A program made the translations under genes and the position numbers. Shown in pieces: positions 35,281 through 44,499 of a DNA stretch of 64,000 bases (its first letter is position 1; each line of letters begins with the position of its first letter). This DNA is from JABGQS01 sp963666505. GTDB lineage: Bacteria; Bacillota; Clostridia; Christensenellales; SZUA-584. Location of the stretch: contig CAXXXL010000001.1 of the NCBI GenBank assembly GCA_963666505.2, positions 930,001-994,000 on the forward strand, in the 5' to 3' direction. The notes under the pieces are model-generated. The model saw nothing but the letters and a program-made list of their open reading frames with translations, had not been told where the DNA came from and made no database searches.

Positions 35281-35295
35281 AATAGGAGACAGAGA

Positions 35296-36315
35296 ATGAA
35301 GATAGTAACATTTGGCGAGATAATGCTAAGGCTCAAGAGCCCCGGACACGAACGGTTTTTCCAAAGTCCTATGCTTGAAGCTACTTTCGGGGGCGGAGAG
35401 GCTAATGTTGCAGTTTCACTTGCCAACTTTGGCATGGATGCTGCTTTTGTAACAGTGCTGCCCGAAAACTTGATAGGTGACGAATGCGTAAAAGAGCTGC
35501 GGCGCTTTGGAATAGATACATCGAAGATACAGCGTGGCAAAGGCAGGATGGGTATATATTTTCTTGAAGCAGGCGCAAACCAGCGCCCGTCCAACGTAGT
35601 TTACGACAGAAGTGATTCTGCTATAGCGCTTGCAGAAAAGATAGACTGGGACACAGCTTTCAGTGATGCGGACTGGTTCCACATCACAGGCATAACGCCT
35701 GCAATTTCAAAGAGTGCGAAAAAGTTGTCCTTTGAAGCGGTAAAGGAAGCAAAGAAAAGAGGTATCACGATCTCCTGCGACTTTAACTTCCGTGGCAAGC
35801 TATGGAAATATGGGCAGGCGGCAACTGATGTGATGCCGGAGCTTGTGAAGTACGTTGACGTAGGAATAGCCAACGAAGAAGACTGCCAGAAGTCATTAGG
35901 TATAAAGGCTGATGCGCAAGTTGAGAAAGGAAAACTCAGCCTGGATAAATACAAGGCGCTTTCACAAAAGGTGCTGGAGCAGTTCCCTGAGCTTATGATG
36001 ATAGCAATAACACTGAGGGAGAGCATGTCGGCAGACTCGAACGGCTGGTCAGCGTGTCTTAATGACAGAAAAGGGTTCTATCATTCGAAACGATATGCAA
36101 TAAATGACATAATAGACAGAGTCGGCGGCGGCGATTCTTTTGCGGCAGGCCTGATATACGCTCTAAACACATACCAAACGAGTGAAGAAGCGCTGGAGTT
36201 TGCCGTTGCGGCAAGCTGCCTTAAACATTCGATAATCGGAGACTTCAACAGAGTAAGCGTGCCTGAAGTTGAAAAGCTCATGGGAGGAGACGCTTCGGGA
36301 AGAGTTCAGAGATAG
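35296..36315 (+). CDS. kdgK: 2-keto-3-deoxygluconate kinase (PfkB family)
   Basis: A 339-residue PfkB kinase that phosphorylates 2-keto-3-deoxygluconate to KDPG, the substrate of the aldolase encoded 15 bases upstream. It opens with TFGEIMLRL, has FGGGEANVAVSLANFG near residue 31-46, DFNFRGKLW in the centre and the catalytic motif GGGDSFAAG near residue 277. The usual GAGD is GGGD, a common variant in KdgK. The kinase-aldolase pair is the end of hexuronate and hexonate catabolism. Confidence 0.88.
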   Translation: MKIVTFGEIMLRLKSPGHERFFQSPMLEATFGGGEANVAVSLANFGMDAAFVTVLPENLIGDECVKELRRFGIDTSKIQRGKGRMGIYFLEAGANQRPSNVVYDRSDSAIALAEKIDWDTAFSDADWFHITGITPAISKSAKKLSFEAVKEAKKRGITISCDFNFRGKLWKYGQAATDVMPELVKYVDVGIANEEDCQKSLGIKADAQVEKGKLSLDKYKALSQKVLEQFPELMMIAITLRESMSADSNGWSACLNDRKGFYHSKRYAINDIIDRVGGGDSFAAGLIYALNTYQTSEEALEFAVAASCLKHSIIGDFNRVSVPEVEKLMGGDASGRVQR

Positions 36316-36334
36316 TAATTTAAGGAGGATAACC

Positions 36335-37378
36335 ATGCTTGCACTAAGAAAGCTTGGATACGGAGCGGGCAATGTTGAGCTCGTGGAAGTGCCAAAACCG
36401 ACAGTCACAAATGACGACGATGTGCTTATTCGTGTAATGGCCGCCGGAGTATGCGGTACTGATATCCACATACTTAACGACGAGTTTAAGTACTATCCTC
36501 CTGTAACGCTAGGCCACGAATTTTCCGGCGTTGTTGAAGAAACAGGGCCGGGAGTTGAAGGATTCAAGCCGGGCGACAGGATAGTTGCAGAGCCACAGGC
36601 TAAGTCGTGTATGGTATGCGACGTATGCCGCAAGGGGCACTGGCAGATATGTCCGCATAAACGCTCGCCGGGATGGGGAATAGACGGTGCTTTTGCCAGT
36701 CATCTTGTAATGCCTGCAAGGCTGCTGCACAAGATACCCGAAGGTGTACCAGATGATATTGCAGCGCTGACAGAACCGCTTGCGGTAGCAGTATCGAATA
36801 TTTCGGAACGTGTAAAGATATTTCTTTCAGATTTTGTTGTTGTAGTAGGTTCCGGACCAGTGGGGATATTATCTGCATTGGTTGCAAAAGAGAACGGTGC
36901 TTCAAATGTAGTAGTATTGGGCGTAGACTCAGACGAGTCTTTGCGTTTTAAAGCTGCGCTGCAGCTTGGCGCAGACAGAGTCATAAACGTCGTTAAAGAA
37001 GATGCATTCGATATCGTATCAGAAATGACCGGCGGCAAGATGGCCGATGTCGTGATAGAAGCTTCTGGCAGCAGACAGGGTGTGATCACGACTTTCAAAA
37101 TGGCAGGGATACGTTCAAGAGTTTGCGCTGTGGGCCTTACACCGACTGATGAAACGGCAATTCCATGGAATACAGCTCAGCTAAGGATGTTGGATGTATA
37201 TTTCAACTTCAGCTCAAGTTATACTGCGTGGGACAGAGCTCTTAAGCTTCTTAAAAATACAAGGTTCGATCTTAGCCAGTTGATAACCCATAAGGAACCA
37301 TTAGAAAACTGGGAACAGGTTTTTGAAGACCTTTCATCCGGCAAAGGAATAAAAGCGCTTTTCATACCTGAAGTTTGA
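36335..37378 (+). CDS. Zinc-dependent alcohol/polyol dehydrogenase (MDR family)
   Basis: A 347-residue medium-chain dehydrogenase, from the ATG after AAGGAGG; an upstream frame start lies inside kdgK. The catalytic zinc motifs CGTDIH and GHEFSGVV, the four structural-zinc cysteines in SCMVCDVCRKGHWQIC and the NAD loop GSGPVGIL are all present. The layout matches sorbitol, threonine or L-gulonate/idonate 5-dehydrogenases. Next to KDG kinase and KDPG aldolase, oxidation of a hexonate to a ketohexonate is the likely role (inference). Confidence 0.88.
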   Translation: MLALRKLGYGAGNVELVEVPKPTVTNDDDVLIRVMAAGVCGTDIHILNDEFKYYPPVTLGHEFSGVVEETGPGVEGFKPGDRIVAEPQAKSCMVCDVCRKGHWQICPHKRSPGWGIDGAFASHLVMPARLLHKIPEGVPDDIAALTEPLAVAVSNISERVKIFLSDFVVVVGSGPVGILSALVAKENGASNVVVLGVDSDESLRFKAALQLGADRVINVVKEDAFDIVSEMTGGKMADVVIEASGSRQGVITTFKMAGIRSRVCAVGLTPTDETAIPWNTAQLRMLDVYFNFSSSYTAWDRALKLLKNTRFDLSQLITHKEPLENWEQVFEDLSSGKGIKALFIPEV

Positions 37379-37461
37379 TACTCATATAACTTAGAGTGTT
37401 TATTAAAGCACATAATTATACTGAAGATATACGCTGTTTGTTGGCTTATAAGGTGATACGG

Positions 37462-38331
37462 ATGTATTTTGTTTCAGATAAAGAAGAAACAATTGTTGAT
37501 ATTGTCGGAGTAGAAATCTCGGGTGTAAAATTCGAGATAAGTATAACTAAGACTTTTTTTGCATATGAAGAAGAACTTTATGCAAAAAAGCACAACCACG
37601 CACACTTCGAAGTGTTCTTAAATAAAGACTGCAGCGGCAGGATGCTGGTAGAAAACACAAAGCAGGAGTTCGGGGCAGACTCAATGATGATAATTGCTCC
37701 GAAAGTTTATCACTCATATAAGCCGGATAATGATGCAGAGGAATGCTCGCATAAATACAATTTTAAATTCAAGCCAGACGAGAGCTATTGTGTCTCAGGT
37801 CTTTTTGAAGATTTTAAATTTATATGTATAGAAGATGCTGGGAAGATAATAAGTATAATAGAAGATATTCATAACGTTTACGGTTCTGAAGAGTTCGCAT
37901 CAAAGCAGGAAATAAAAAGCCTGTTTACGCTGCTGATGATAAATATACTAAGGCATATGGTTATTGAAAAGCCTGGTGAGGATAAAGAAGCGGCTGCGCC
38001 GGAATTCGACAGCAAAGCGAATGAGATAGAAGCGTTCTTCGAGAGCCATTACGATTCTTTTCCTGCACCGTCAGAGCTTGCACAGCAGCTTTGCGTCAGC
38101 ACAAGGCAGCTCGACAGGATATTGAAGCAGCTTTTCTCTATGTCTTTTTCATCAAAGCTGGCACAGACAAAAACAGAACTAGCTAAAGACCTGCTCGAAA
38201 CGACCGGGCTTTCTGCGGCAAAAATATCAGAGAAACTCGGGTATAACTCACCGGCAAGTTTTTCAGCGGCTTTCAAGAAACAAACAGGAATATCGCCTGG
38301 TGCATATAGAAAAAACAATAAAGGGGCATAA
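37462..38331 (+). CDS. AraC-family transcriptional regulator
   Basis: A 289-residue regulator from the ATG after AAGGTG; a GTG at 37396 would add 22 residues. The N-terminal part is a cupin-like sensor (HNHAHFEVFL), and the last 100 residues form the two helix-turn-helix AraC domain, with GLSAAKISEKLGYNSPASF as the second helix pair. It sits between the sugar-acid genes and an FAD oxidoreductase that starts two bases after its stop, and probably controls one or both groups. Confidence 0.87.
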   Translation: MYFVSDKEETIVDIVGVEISGVKFEISITKTFFAYEEELYAKKHNHAHFEVFLNKDCSGRMLVENTKQEFGADSMMIIAPKVYHSYKPDNDAEECSHKYNFKFKPDESYCVSGLFEDFKFICIEDAGKIISIIEDIHNVYGSEEFASKQEIKSLFTLLMINILRHMVIEKPGEDKEAAAPEFDSKANEIEAFFESHYDSFPAPSELAQQLCVSTRQLDRILKQLFSMSFSSKLAQTKTELAKDLLETTGLSAAKISEKLGYNSPASFSAAFKKQTGISPGAYRKNNKGA

Positions 38332-38333
38332 AA

Positions 38334-40019
38334 ATGAAACTGGATTATACTGTGGACACGCAGGTTTTGATAATCGGATCGGGCAATGCGGGCATTAAAG
38401 CAGCACTGCAGGCAAGAAAAAACGGGGCGCAGGTGCTGCTGGTGTCAGAGAAGAAGTTCGGGCACAGCGGCTCGACATTCTATCCGGGGACTCCCGGTTG
38501 GGGCTGCCTTACCGTTAACTTTGAAGGAGATTCAAAGCAACACTTCTTCGATGAAATAATGCAGGCGGCTGACAGTACGGCGGACCCCAGGCTTGCACAT
38601 ATACTTGTAGAAGATTCTTCGCTTTGCTTTAGCGAACTGGAGCAGATCGGCCTCAAGCACGAGAAGAACGAAAAAGGCGAGCATATAGCGGTAATACCGT
38701 GCTTTGGCAAGAGAAAGCGTGGCGGCGCTATAATGGACATGGACAAGATAAGAAGAGTGCTTTGGCGCAATTTAATGACCAGCGGAGTACTTGTACGCAG
38801 CGGAGTAACTGTAACCAATCTGGTTATAAAGAATGGTGTATGCGCAGGAGCCGTTGCTATAGATGAAACGGACAACTTTTTCTTTATAAGAGCGGGCGCA
38901 GTTGTGCTTGCCACCGGAGGTGCGTGCAACATATATAAACACAGCCTTGCTACCTCAGAACAAACGGGCGACGGTTATCTTATGGGCCTTGAAAGCGGCG
39001 CAAGACTTATAAACATGGAGTTTCTCCAGTTCATACCCGGCTCAACAGCGCCTATAAAGAAGATGCTGTTCCATGAAAAGACTCTGGATTATTTTCCGGC
39101 CATAACTAATAAATACGGAAAAGAATTCATATACGACTATCTGCCAAAAGGTATATCATATGAAGACTGCCTTATGGAGAGGGCAAAGCACGGGCCGTTT
39201 ACCAACATGGATCATAGCCGATATTTCGATATTGCGATGTATGAAGAGGAGCGGGCGGGGCGTGCATATGATTCGGGCGGGTTACATATGAAATACCCAA
39301 AAGAGACAATGAACGACATAAGGAACACTACTAAAAAGTGGCTAAAATGGATGATGGACAGAGGTCTTGATGTTGTAAACGAAGGGATTGACATGATACC
39401 TCATGCTCAAGGGTTCAATGGTGGTATCTACATAGACGAAAACGCAGGTAGCGGAGTTGAAGGCTTGTTTGCAGCGGGCGAGACTGCAGGAGGGCCGCAT
39501 GGCGCCGACAGGATGGGAGGAGCTGCTATTACTGCAACACAGGTCTTCGGCAGGCGAGCAGGGGACAGCGCAGCACGTTATTCAATTGCAAACAAAGCGA
39601 CAGATGTTTCTGCTGATTATGCGCTGGAATATACTAAAGAGCTGCTTGATTCGGGCAGGGGCGGCATAGTTGATATAGAAGAATCGATTAAGAATATAAG
39701 AGATATAATGTGGGACTGTGCAGCCATAGTCAGAACGCACGAGCGCTGCAAACTAGGTATAGATAAAATAGAACGCATCAACTCAAGATTCAACCCAATA
39801 GTGCACTTGAGTGAAGGAGCGGATATCAAACAGGTTACAAAGCTGCGTTCATATATAGAGGTGTCTAAACTGCTGCTCACGATAATGGACTATCGCAAAG
39901 AGAGCCGCGGCCCGCACTACAGGATGGACTATCCGGATAAGTCGCAGGATTTTGCCGGACCGCTCACAGCATGTAAAAAAGGCGGCGGCATAGAGCTGCA
40001 GATAATAAAATTCAAATAG
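38334..40019 (+). CDS. FAD-dependent oxidoreductase (fumarate reductase/succinate dehydrogenase flavoprotein-like)
   Basis: A 561-residue soluble flavoprotein. The dinucleotide motif IIGSGNAGIKAA is at the N-terminus, ATGG is at about 199-202, and the FAD C-terminal block GLFAAGETAGGPHGADRMGG is typical of fumarate reductase, aspartate oxidase and related enzymes. No Fe-S or membrane-anchor subunit is adjacent and no Tat signal is seen, so it is not a standard respiratory complex. It is translationally coupled to the AraC regulator (two-base gap). Likely oxidation or reduction of a hydroxy or unsaturated acid; the substrate is unknown. Confidence 0.85.
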   Translation: MKLDYTVDTQVLIIGSGNAGIKAALQARKNGAQVLLVSEKKFGHSGSTFYPGTPGWGCLTVNFEGDSKQHFFDEIMQAADSTADPRLAHILVEDSSLCFSELEQIGLKHEKNEKGEHIAVIPCFGKRKRGGAIMDMDKIRRVLWRNLMTSGVLVRSGVTVTNLVIKNGVCAGAVAIDETDNFFFIRAGAVVLATGGACNIYKHSLATSEQTGDGYLMGLESGARLINMEFLQFIPGSTAPIKKMLFHEKTLDYFPAITNKYGKEFIYDYLPKGISYEDCLMERAKHGPFTNMDHSRYFDIAMYEEERAGRAYDSGGLHMKYPKETMNDIRNTTKKWLKWMMDRGLDVVNEGIDMIPHAQGFNGGIYIDENAGSGVEGLFAAGETAGGPHGADRMGGAAITATQVFGRRAGDSAARYSIANKATDVSADYALEYTKELLDSGRGGIVDIEESIKNIRDIMWDCAAIVRTHERCKLGIDKIERINSRFNPIVHLSEGADIKQVTKLRSYIEVSKLLLTIMDYRKESRGPHYRMDYPDKSQDFAGPLTACKKGGGIELQIIKFK

Positions 40020-40029
40020 ATAAAGCAAC

Positions 40030-40054
40030 AAGAGGGCTTAACGGCTCTCTTTTT
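40030..40054 (+). terminator. Intrinsic terminator after the FAD oxidoreductase
   Basis: AAGAGGGC (40030-40037) pairs with GCTCTCTT (40044-40051), followed by TTT. Confidence 0.78.
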
Positions 40055-40173
40055 GCTTGCAGCTATTGCAGGGCGGACATCATAAAGCTGCTTTTAGTCG
40101 GTAGTGCGTATTGCAGAGCAGAATAAACAGGGATAGAATTATTGAAAAGATATGCTTTAGGGAGGTTTGCATT

Positions 40174-41364
40174 ATGGAGCAAATGAGTTCAAAAGAAAGG
40201 CTGATGTGTGCCTTTGGCGGCGGCGTGCCGGACAGGGTGCCGGTATACCCTAACCTTACAAGATGGGTGCGCGGCAACGAAGGATGCTCATGTATCCGAC
40301 ATATCTACAGGGCACAAAAGAAATTCGGGTTCGATTCTTTCCTGCCATTTTACCAATACACTTGGCAGACGATAGCAAACGACTATGTATATTCTCCATC
40401 AGGAGGTTTTAACTATAGTGTGAATGGGTTTCTAGGCGACATTAGCAGCGTCAATGCGCAGATAAAAGTGACCAACGAAAAGGAGTGGGTGACGTACGAA
40501 CGCAGGTTTTCGACTCCCGCCGGCGAGCTAAGAGATGTTATAAGATGGGCAAGGCCGGATATGGGATTTGGAGACGGCCCGAATCCGCACAGGGAAGAGC
40601 CGCTTATAAAATCCATGAAAGACGTTGAAGCGCTAAAGTTTTTGTATCCGGAGCCAAGGGCAGACCTGACAGCGGAAATATCGATAATCATCGAAGACCT
40701 TGGAGAAAACGCTGTACTTGCCGCACTTGATTGTGTCAACTTCGGCAGCTGGGGCACGGAGGTTTTTCTGCCGCAGCAGATGCTGATAGCATCGGTCGAG
40801 CAGCCAGAGCTGTTAAAGGCTGTGTGCCGAATACAGAACGATGCACATCTGCGGAACCTAAAAGTTTTTCTTGATAAAGGAATACGTGTCGTTTTCGACA
40901 GCTGGTTTCAATGCAGCATGTCTACAGGCTGGAGCATAGATACGTATAGAAACATCTTTCTGCCGCTCATCAAAGAAGTAGTTGACTTAACGCATAGCTT
41001 CGGCGGGCTTTATATTATACACGATGACGGAAGGATGAAAGACGTGCTTAGCATGCTTGCTGTCGCTGGTGTAGACTGCGTTTCTGGCATGCAGCCGACT
41101 GACGCTGGCGGCGATATCACACTAGCGCAGGCCAAAGAGCTGTATGGAGACAAGTTGGCATTCATGGGCGGGATCGACCCGTGCTATACATTTGATTTAG
41201 GTGACAAACAGACTGTACGAAGAGAAACGAAAAAAGCCATAGATGAAGGAGCGCAGGGCGGTGGCCTTATACTGGGCGTAGGTGAAGCAATATCACCGGA
41301 TGTGCAGCCGCAGCTTTTGTATGAGTTTGCGGCGGCTGTAAAGGAGTATGGCAGCTATCGCTAG
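40174..41364 (+). CDS. URO-D family protein
   Basis: A 396-residue member of the uroporphyrinogen decarboxylase/MtaA superfamily, from the ATG behind GGGAGG. The N-terminal SSKERLMCAFGGGVPDRVPVYP and C-terminal GGIDPCYTFDLG and GGGLILGVGEA blocks are recognisable. At the zinc position of MtaA (HxC) it reads HDDG, and the later cysteine is absent, so it lacks the methyltransferase zinc site. It follows a terminator and has its own ribosome site. A decarboxylase or other lyase role is as likely as methyl transfer. Confidence 0.78.
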   Translation: MEQMSSKERLMCAFGGGVPDRVPVYPNLTRWVRGNEGCSCIRHIYRAQKKFGFDSFLPFYQYTWQTIANDYVYSPSGGFNYSVNGFLGDISSVNAQIKVTNEKEWVTYERRFSTPAGELRDVIRWARPDMGFGDGPNPHREEPLIKSMKDVEALKFLYPEPRADLTAEISIIIEDLGENAVLAALDCVNFGSWGTEVFLPQQMLIASVEQPELLKAVCRIQNDAHLRNLKVFLDKGIRVVFDSWFQCSMSTGWSIDTYRNIFLPLIKEVVDLTHSFGGLYIIHDDGRMKDVLSMLAVAGVDCVSGMQPTDAGGDITLAQAKELYGDKLAFMGGIDPCYTFDLGDKQTVRRETKKAIDEGAQGGGLILGVGEAISPDVQPQLLYEFAAAVKEYGSYR

Positions 41365-41376
41365 ATCTTTATTTAA

Positions 41377-41405
41377 TTGATAAACAAATTCTTTTATGTT
41401 AAAGT
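41377..41405 (+). promoter_or_regulatory. Candidate promoter of the methyltransferase gene
   Basis: TTGATA (41377-41382) and TAAAGT (41400-41405) are spaced by 17 bases. The inverted repeat AAATGT-N8-ACATTT (41417-41436) just downstream is a possible operator. Confidence 0.5.
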
Positions 41406-41452
41406 AGGTGTAATTTTAAATGTTAATATTTACATTTTAAGGAGCGTGAAGT

Positions 41453-42187
41453 ATGAATACTCAGTCTTCCTGGAAAGAAACAGAGGTCGTAAAACGTTAT
41501 GTCGAAGGAGGCCGGGCATCATTCCCGTATTCTATTGACCATATAGTGGTCATGTTAAGGTTGTTAAAATATAATGAGAAAGACATCAAAAGCTTTATTG
41601 ACCTTGGAACAGGTGACGGGCTGCTGGGGCAGCTTATTCTGGAACAACATAAAGATGCTTTTGGTTATTTAATAGATTTCTCTGATGCTATGCTACAGGA
41701 AGCTAAGATAAGAATGGCTGATTACAAATCAAGTGTTGAGATAATATATGGTGATATATCTTCTCCAGAATGGCAGAGGAGTGTTTTCAAAAATGATTCA
41801 GCAAAAGTTGACGCTATTGTTTCGGGATATTGTATACATCATCTATCACATGAACGTAAATTTGAACTATACAGTGAGATATACGACAGGCTGTCAGACA
41901 ACGGTATTTTCATAAATCTTGAACATGTTTCTTCTTCGTCGGATTGGGGCGAAATACTAAACGATGAAGCGTTCATAGATTCTATGGAAGCGTTTGCTGA
42001 AAAAAACGGAGATAAGAGAGACAGAGAAGAGATAAGCAGGGAATATCACTTAAGGCCAGATAAGAAAGATAATATACTGATGACTGTTGAAAAACAGACT
42101 GAATGGTTAAGGCAGATAGGCTTTAAAAGAGTTGATATATATTTTAAAAGCTACGAGCTGGCCGTTTTCAGCGGAACTAAGCTATAG
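41453..42187 (+). CDS. Class I SAM-dependent methyltransferase
   Basis: A 244-residue methyltransferase with the SAM-binding glycine loop FIDLGTGDGLLG (about residues 47-58), an acidic residue after strand 2 (LIDFSDAML) and motif IYGDISSP. The target is not evident. It has its own candidate promoter and is more AT-rich than its neighbours, hinting at separate origin. An M20 amidohydrolase gene follows 90 bases later. Confidence 0.83.
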   Translation: MNTQSSWKETEVVKRYVEGGRASFPYSIDHIVVMLRLLKYNEKDIKSFIDLGTGDGLLGQLILEQHKDAFGYLIDFSDAMLQEAKIRMADYKSSVEIIYGDISSPEWQRSVFKNDSAKVDAIVSGYCIHHLSHERKFELYSEIYDRLSDNGIFINLEHVSSSSDWGEILNDEAFIDSMEAFAEKNGDKRDREEISREYHLRPDKKDNILMTVEKQTEWLRQIGFKRVDIYFKSYELAVFSGTKL

Positions 42188-42277
42188 AAGAACATATAGA
42201 ATGATTCCGGTTTGATTTATAACAGCGGCAGCGGTATAGTGTTATAGGATGAAACAGCAGGAAAAGGAGAGCTATTA

Positions 42278-43444
42278 ATGCACAAAACAATGCTAGAATC
42301 AGCCTTAGAGATAAAGGACGAGCTTATATCGATATACAGGGAAAGGCATATGCACCCAGAGCTTAGTTTCGAAGAGCATGAAACTATGGATTTCATCGAA
42401 GGGTATCTTGCTGGCCTTGGGCTGAAAGTCGTTCGCGGTCCAAAAGGTGCAGGGCTTTGGGCTGTTCTTGACAGCGGCAAAGATGGAAAAACCATAGGCA
42501 TCAGGTCGGATATTGACGCACTGCCAGTTACTGAAGAAACGGGACATGAGTACTGTTCGGTAAACGAAGGTCTGATGCATGCGTGCGGGCATGATTCTCA
42601 TATGACCATGCTGCTGGGGACTGCAAAGCTGCTGTGTCAAAACAAAGACAGGCTGAGCGGCAGGGTCAAATTTATTTTCCAGCAAGCGGAAGAGCTTGTG
42701 TCCGGCGCTGTAAAGATGATAGCTGCAGGAGTACTTGATGATGTAGATGAGATTATAGGACTGCACGTCGTGCCGACTCTTAAAGCGGGAAGCATCGAAA
42801 TAAAACCGGGGGCAGCTCTTGCCTCCAGCGATATGTATGAGATAAAAGTTTTTGGCAAAGGCGGGCATGGTTCTGCTCCGCACTCTTGTACGGACCCGAT
42901 AATAGCAATGACGCATATAATTTCTGCGATCCAGACTATAGCCAATAAAAAGATAAACGCACTAGATCCTGTCATTATAAACGTATGCTGCTTAAAAGCC
43001 GGTACAAGATATAACGTTATTCCTGATGAAGCATATTTAAGCGGTACTATTAGGACGCAAGATAGAGAAGTGCGCAAGATGATATTTAAACAGATAGAAC
43101 AGATAGCGGACGGAATATGCAAAGCTTTCGGTACAACTTTTGAGCTGACCAATCCTGAATCTGTTCCGCCGACAGTTAACGATGAAAGAGTCACTGAAAA
43201 GTTGATAGAACGTTCAGGGAAAATACTGCCTGAAGAAAACGTTTTAATTATGGAAAAACCACATATGTTCTCGGAAGACTTCTCATGTTTTGGAGAGAAA
43301 GTGCCTGCGTGTATGTTCTTCCTAGGGACTTACAACGAAGCAAAGGGGTGCATACACCCTCTGCACAGCTCGAAATATAAGATTGATGAGGACATACTTC
43401 CTGTGGGTGCGGCAGTTTTTGCAAACTACTGCATATCTGAATAG
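42278..43444 (+). CDS. M20-family amidohydrolase (N-acyl-amino-acid/hippurate hydrolase type)
   Basis: A 388-residue M20D-type metallohydrolase. Metal and catalytic motifs are visible in order: RHMHPELSFEE, GIRSDIDALPVTEE, MHACGHDSHM, FQQAEE and HSSKYKIDE near the C-terminus. These enzymes cleave N-acyl amino acids or amino-acid conjugates such as hippurate or indoleacetyl-amino acids in the cytoplasm. GGAG precedes the ATG and a terminator follows. Its substrate is unknown. Confidence 0.9.
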   Translation: MHKTMLESALEIKDELISIYRERHMHPELSFEEHETMDFIEGYLAGLGLKVVRGPKGAGLWAVLDSGKDGKTIGIRSDIDALPVTEETGHEYCSVNEGLMHACGHDSHMTMLLGTAKLLCQNKDRLSGRVKFIFQQAEELVSGAVKMIAAGVLDDVDEIIGLHVVPTLKAGSIEIKPGAALASSDMYEIKVFGKGGHGSAPHSCTDPIIAMTHIISAIQTIANKKINALDPVIINVCCLKAGTRYNVIPDEAYLSGTIRTQDREVRKMIFKQIEQIADGICKAFGTTFELTNPESVPPTVNDERVTEKLIERSGKILPEENVLIMEKPHMFSEDFSCFGEKVPACMFFLGTYNEAKGCIHPLHSSKYKIDEDILPVGAAVFANYCISE

Positions 43445-43452
43445 AGAAAAGA

Positions 43453-43478
43453 AAACAGCCTGATGAAGGGCTGTTTTT
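43453..43478 (+). terminator. Terminator after the M20 gene
   Basis: ACAGCC (43455-43460) pairs with GGCTGT (43469-43474), followed by a T-run. It abuts the 3' end of the convergent PocR-AraC gene. Confidence 0.78.
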
Positions 43479-44323
43479 TAATGTCTGCCTTGCGCCTGCC
43501 TTGCTTTGCGGTACTGCGTGGGCGAAAGCCTAACAATGCTTTTGAATTTTTTGCCGAAATAATTATAATCATCGATACCGACAAGCGAAGATATCGCAGT
43601 AATAGGAAGGCTTGTAGATTCAAGCTTGCTCTTTGCAACTTCCATTCTTTTATTTGTAAGCATTTTACCTACGGTCGAGCCAAGCTGTTTCTGTGCTATA
43701 ACGCACAGCTTGGTTTTGCTTATTCCAAGCTGCTTTGCGATGTCGTCAAGACATATCTTGCTTTGATAATTGCTTTCTATGTATGAGAGGAGTCTTTGAG
43801 CATCTGTTTGCTGTGAAGCTGTGATAACTTTCTTGAGCAGGAAATATGAAGCGCATGCACAGATAATGTCGTTGTAGGCAGTCAGCTTTTCTCTTTCAAT
43901 CTGCTGGAGGAATTCAAACTTTCTTTCAAGTGCCGGCATATCTTGATGCCAGCTGCACATTTTTTTTGTTTCCTGCCACTGTTTTTCTCTGGGCGTTGCG
44001 TCAAGCATCTGTCCGAATGCGACATATGCTATGACTTCTCCGTTTTCAGTGATTGGGGCCGTTCCTTCTATTAGCCCGGCATGGCATCGGTGAATGTAAA
44101 TATCGCCTCGTTTTTTGGCTATGTTGAAAGCTTCGGCTCCGCTATCTTTGCATTTGTCGATGCCGCACTGCGTTTTTTGTATCTCAGAGCAGAAATAACT
44201 GTTTTTTGGGGCAGAGTATACTTCCTTGAAACTTGAGTCGAAGATAGCTACCCTTATACCCATAGTAACGTAGAAGCTGTTTATTATTTTCTCAAGCTTT
44301 TCCTGATCGAATATAATACTCAT
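43478..44323 (-). CDS. AraC-family regulator with PocR sensor domain
   Basis: A 281-residue regulator. Residues 1-165 form a PocR ligand-binding domain with its conserved cysteines (FCSEIQ, CGIDKC, HRCHAGL) and YVAFGQ block; residues 185-281 are the AraC double helix-turn-helix. PocR of Salmonella responds to 1,2-propanediol, and related domains bind small organic ligands. It is divergent from three tandem URO-D genes across 176 bases, so it is probably their activator. GGAGG precedes the ATG. Confidence 0.9.
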   Translation of the reverse strand: MSIIFDQEKLEKIINSFYVTMGIRVAIFDSSFKEVYSAPKNSYFCSEIQKTQCGIDKCKDSGAEAFNIAKKRGDIYIHRCHAGLIEGTAPITENGEVIAYVAFGQMLDATPREKQWQETKKMCSWHQDMPALERKFEFLQQIEREKLTAYNDIICACASYFLLKKVITASQQTDAQRLLSYIESNYQSKICLDDIAKQLGISKTKLCVIAQKQLGSTVGKMLTNKRMEVAKSKLESTSLPITAISSLVGIDDYNYFGKKFKSIVRLSPTQYRKARQAQGRH

Positions 44324-44499
44324 ATCTTTCCTCCAATATGTTCTACGTTTACATGTTACACTTTCAAGGAAGTATAAATCAAGAATATATTTTAGAATTG
44401 TGAAAGAAATTACCTAAAAATCAACTTTTATATCTATTATCTGTTTATATACACATATAAAATGCAATTGAATAGACCTTTCTGGAACGGGAGGATGTT

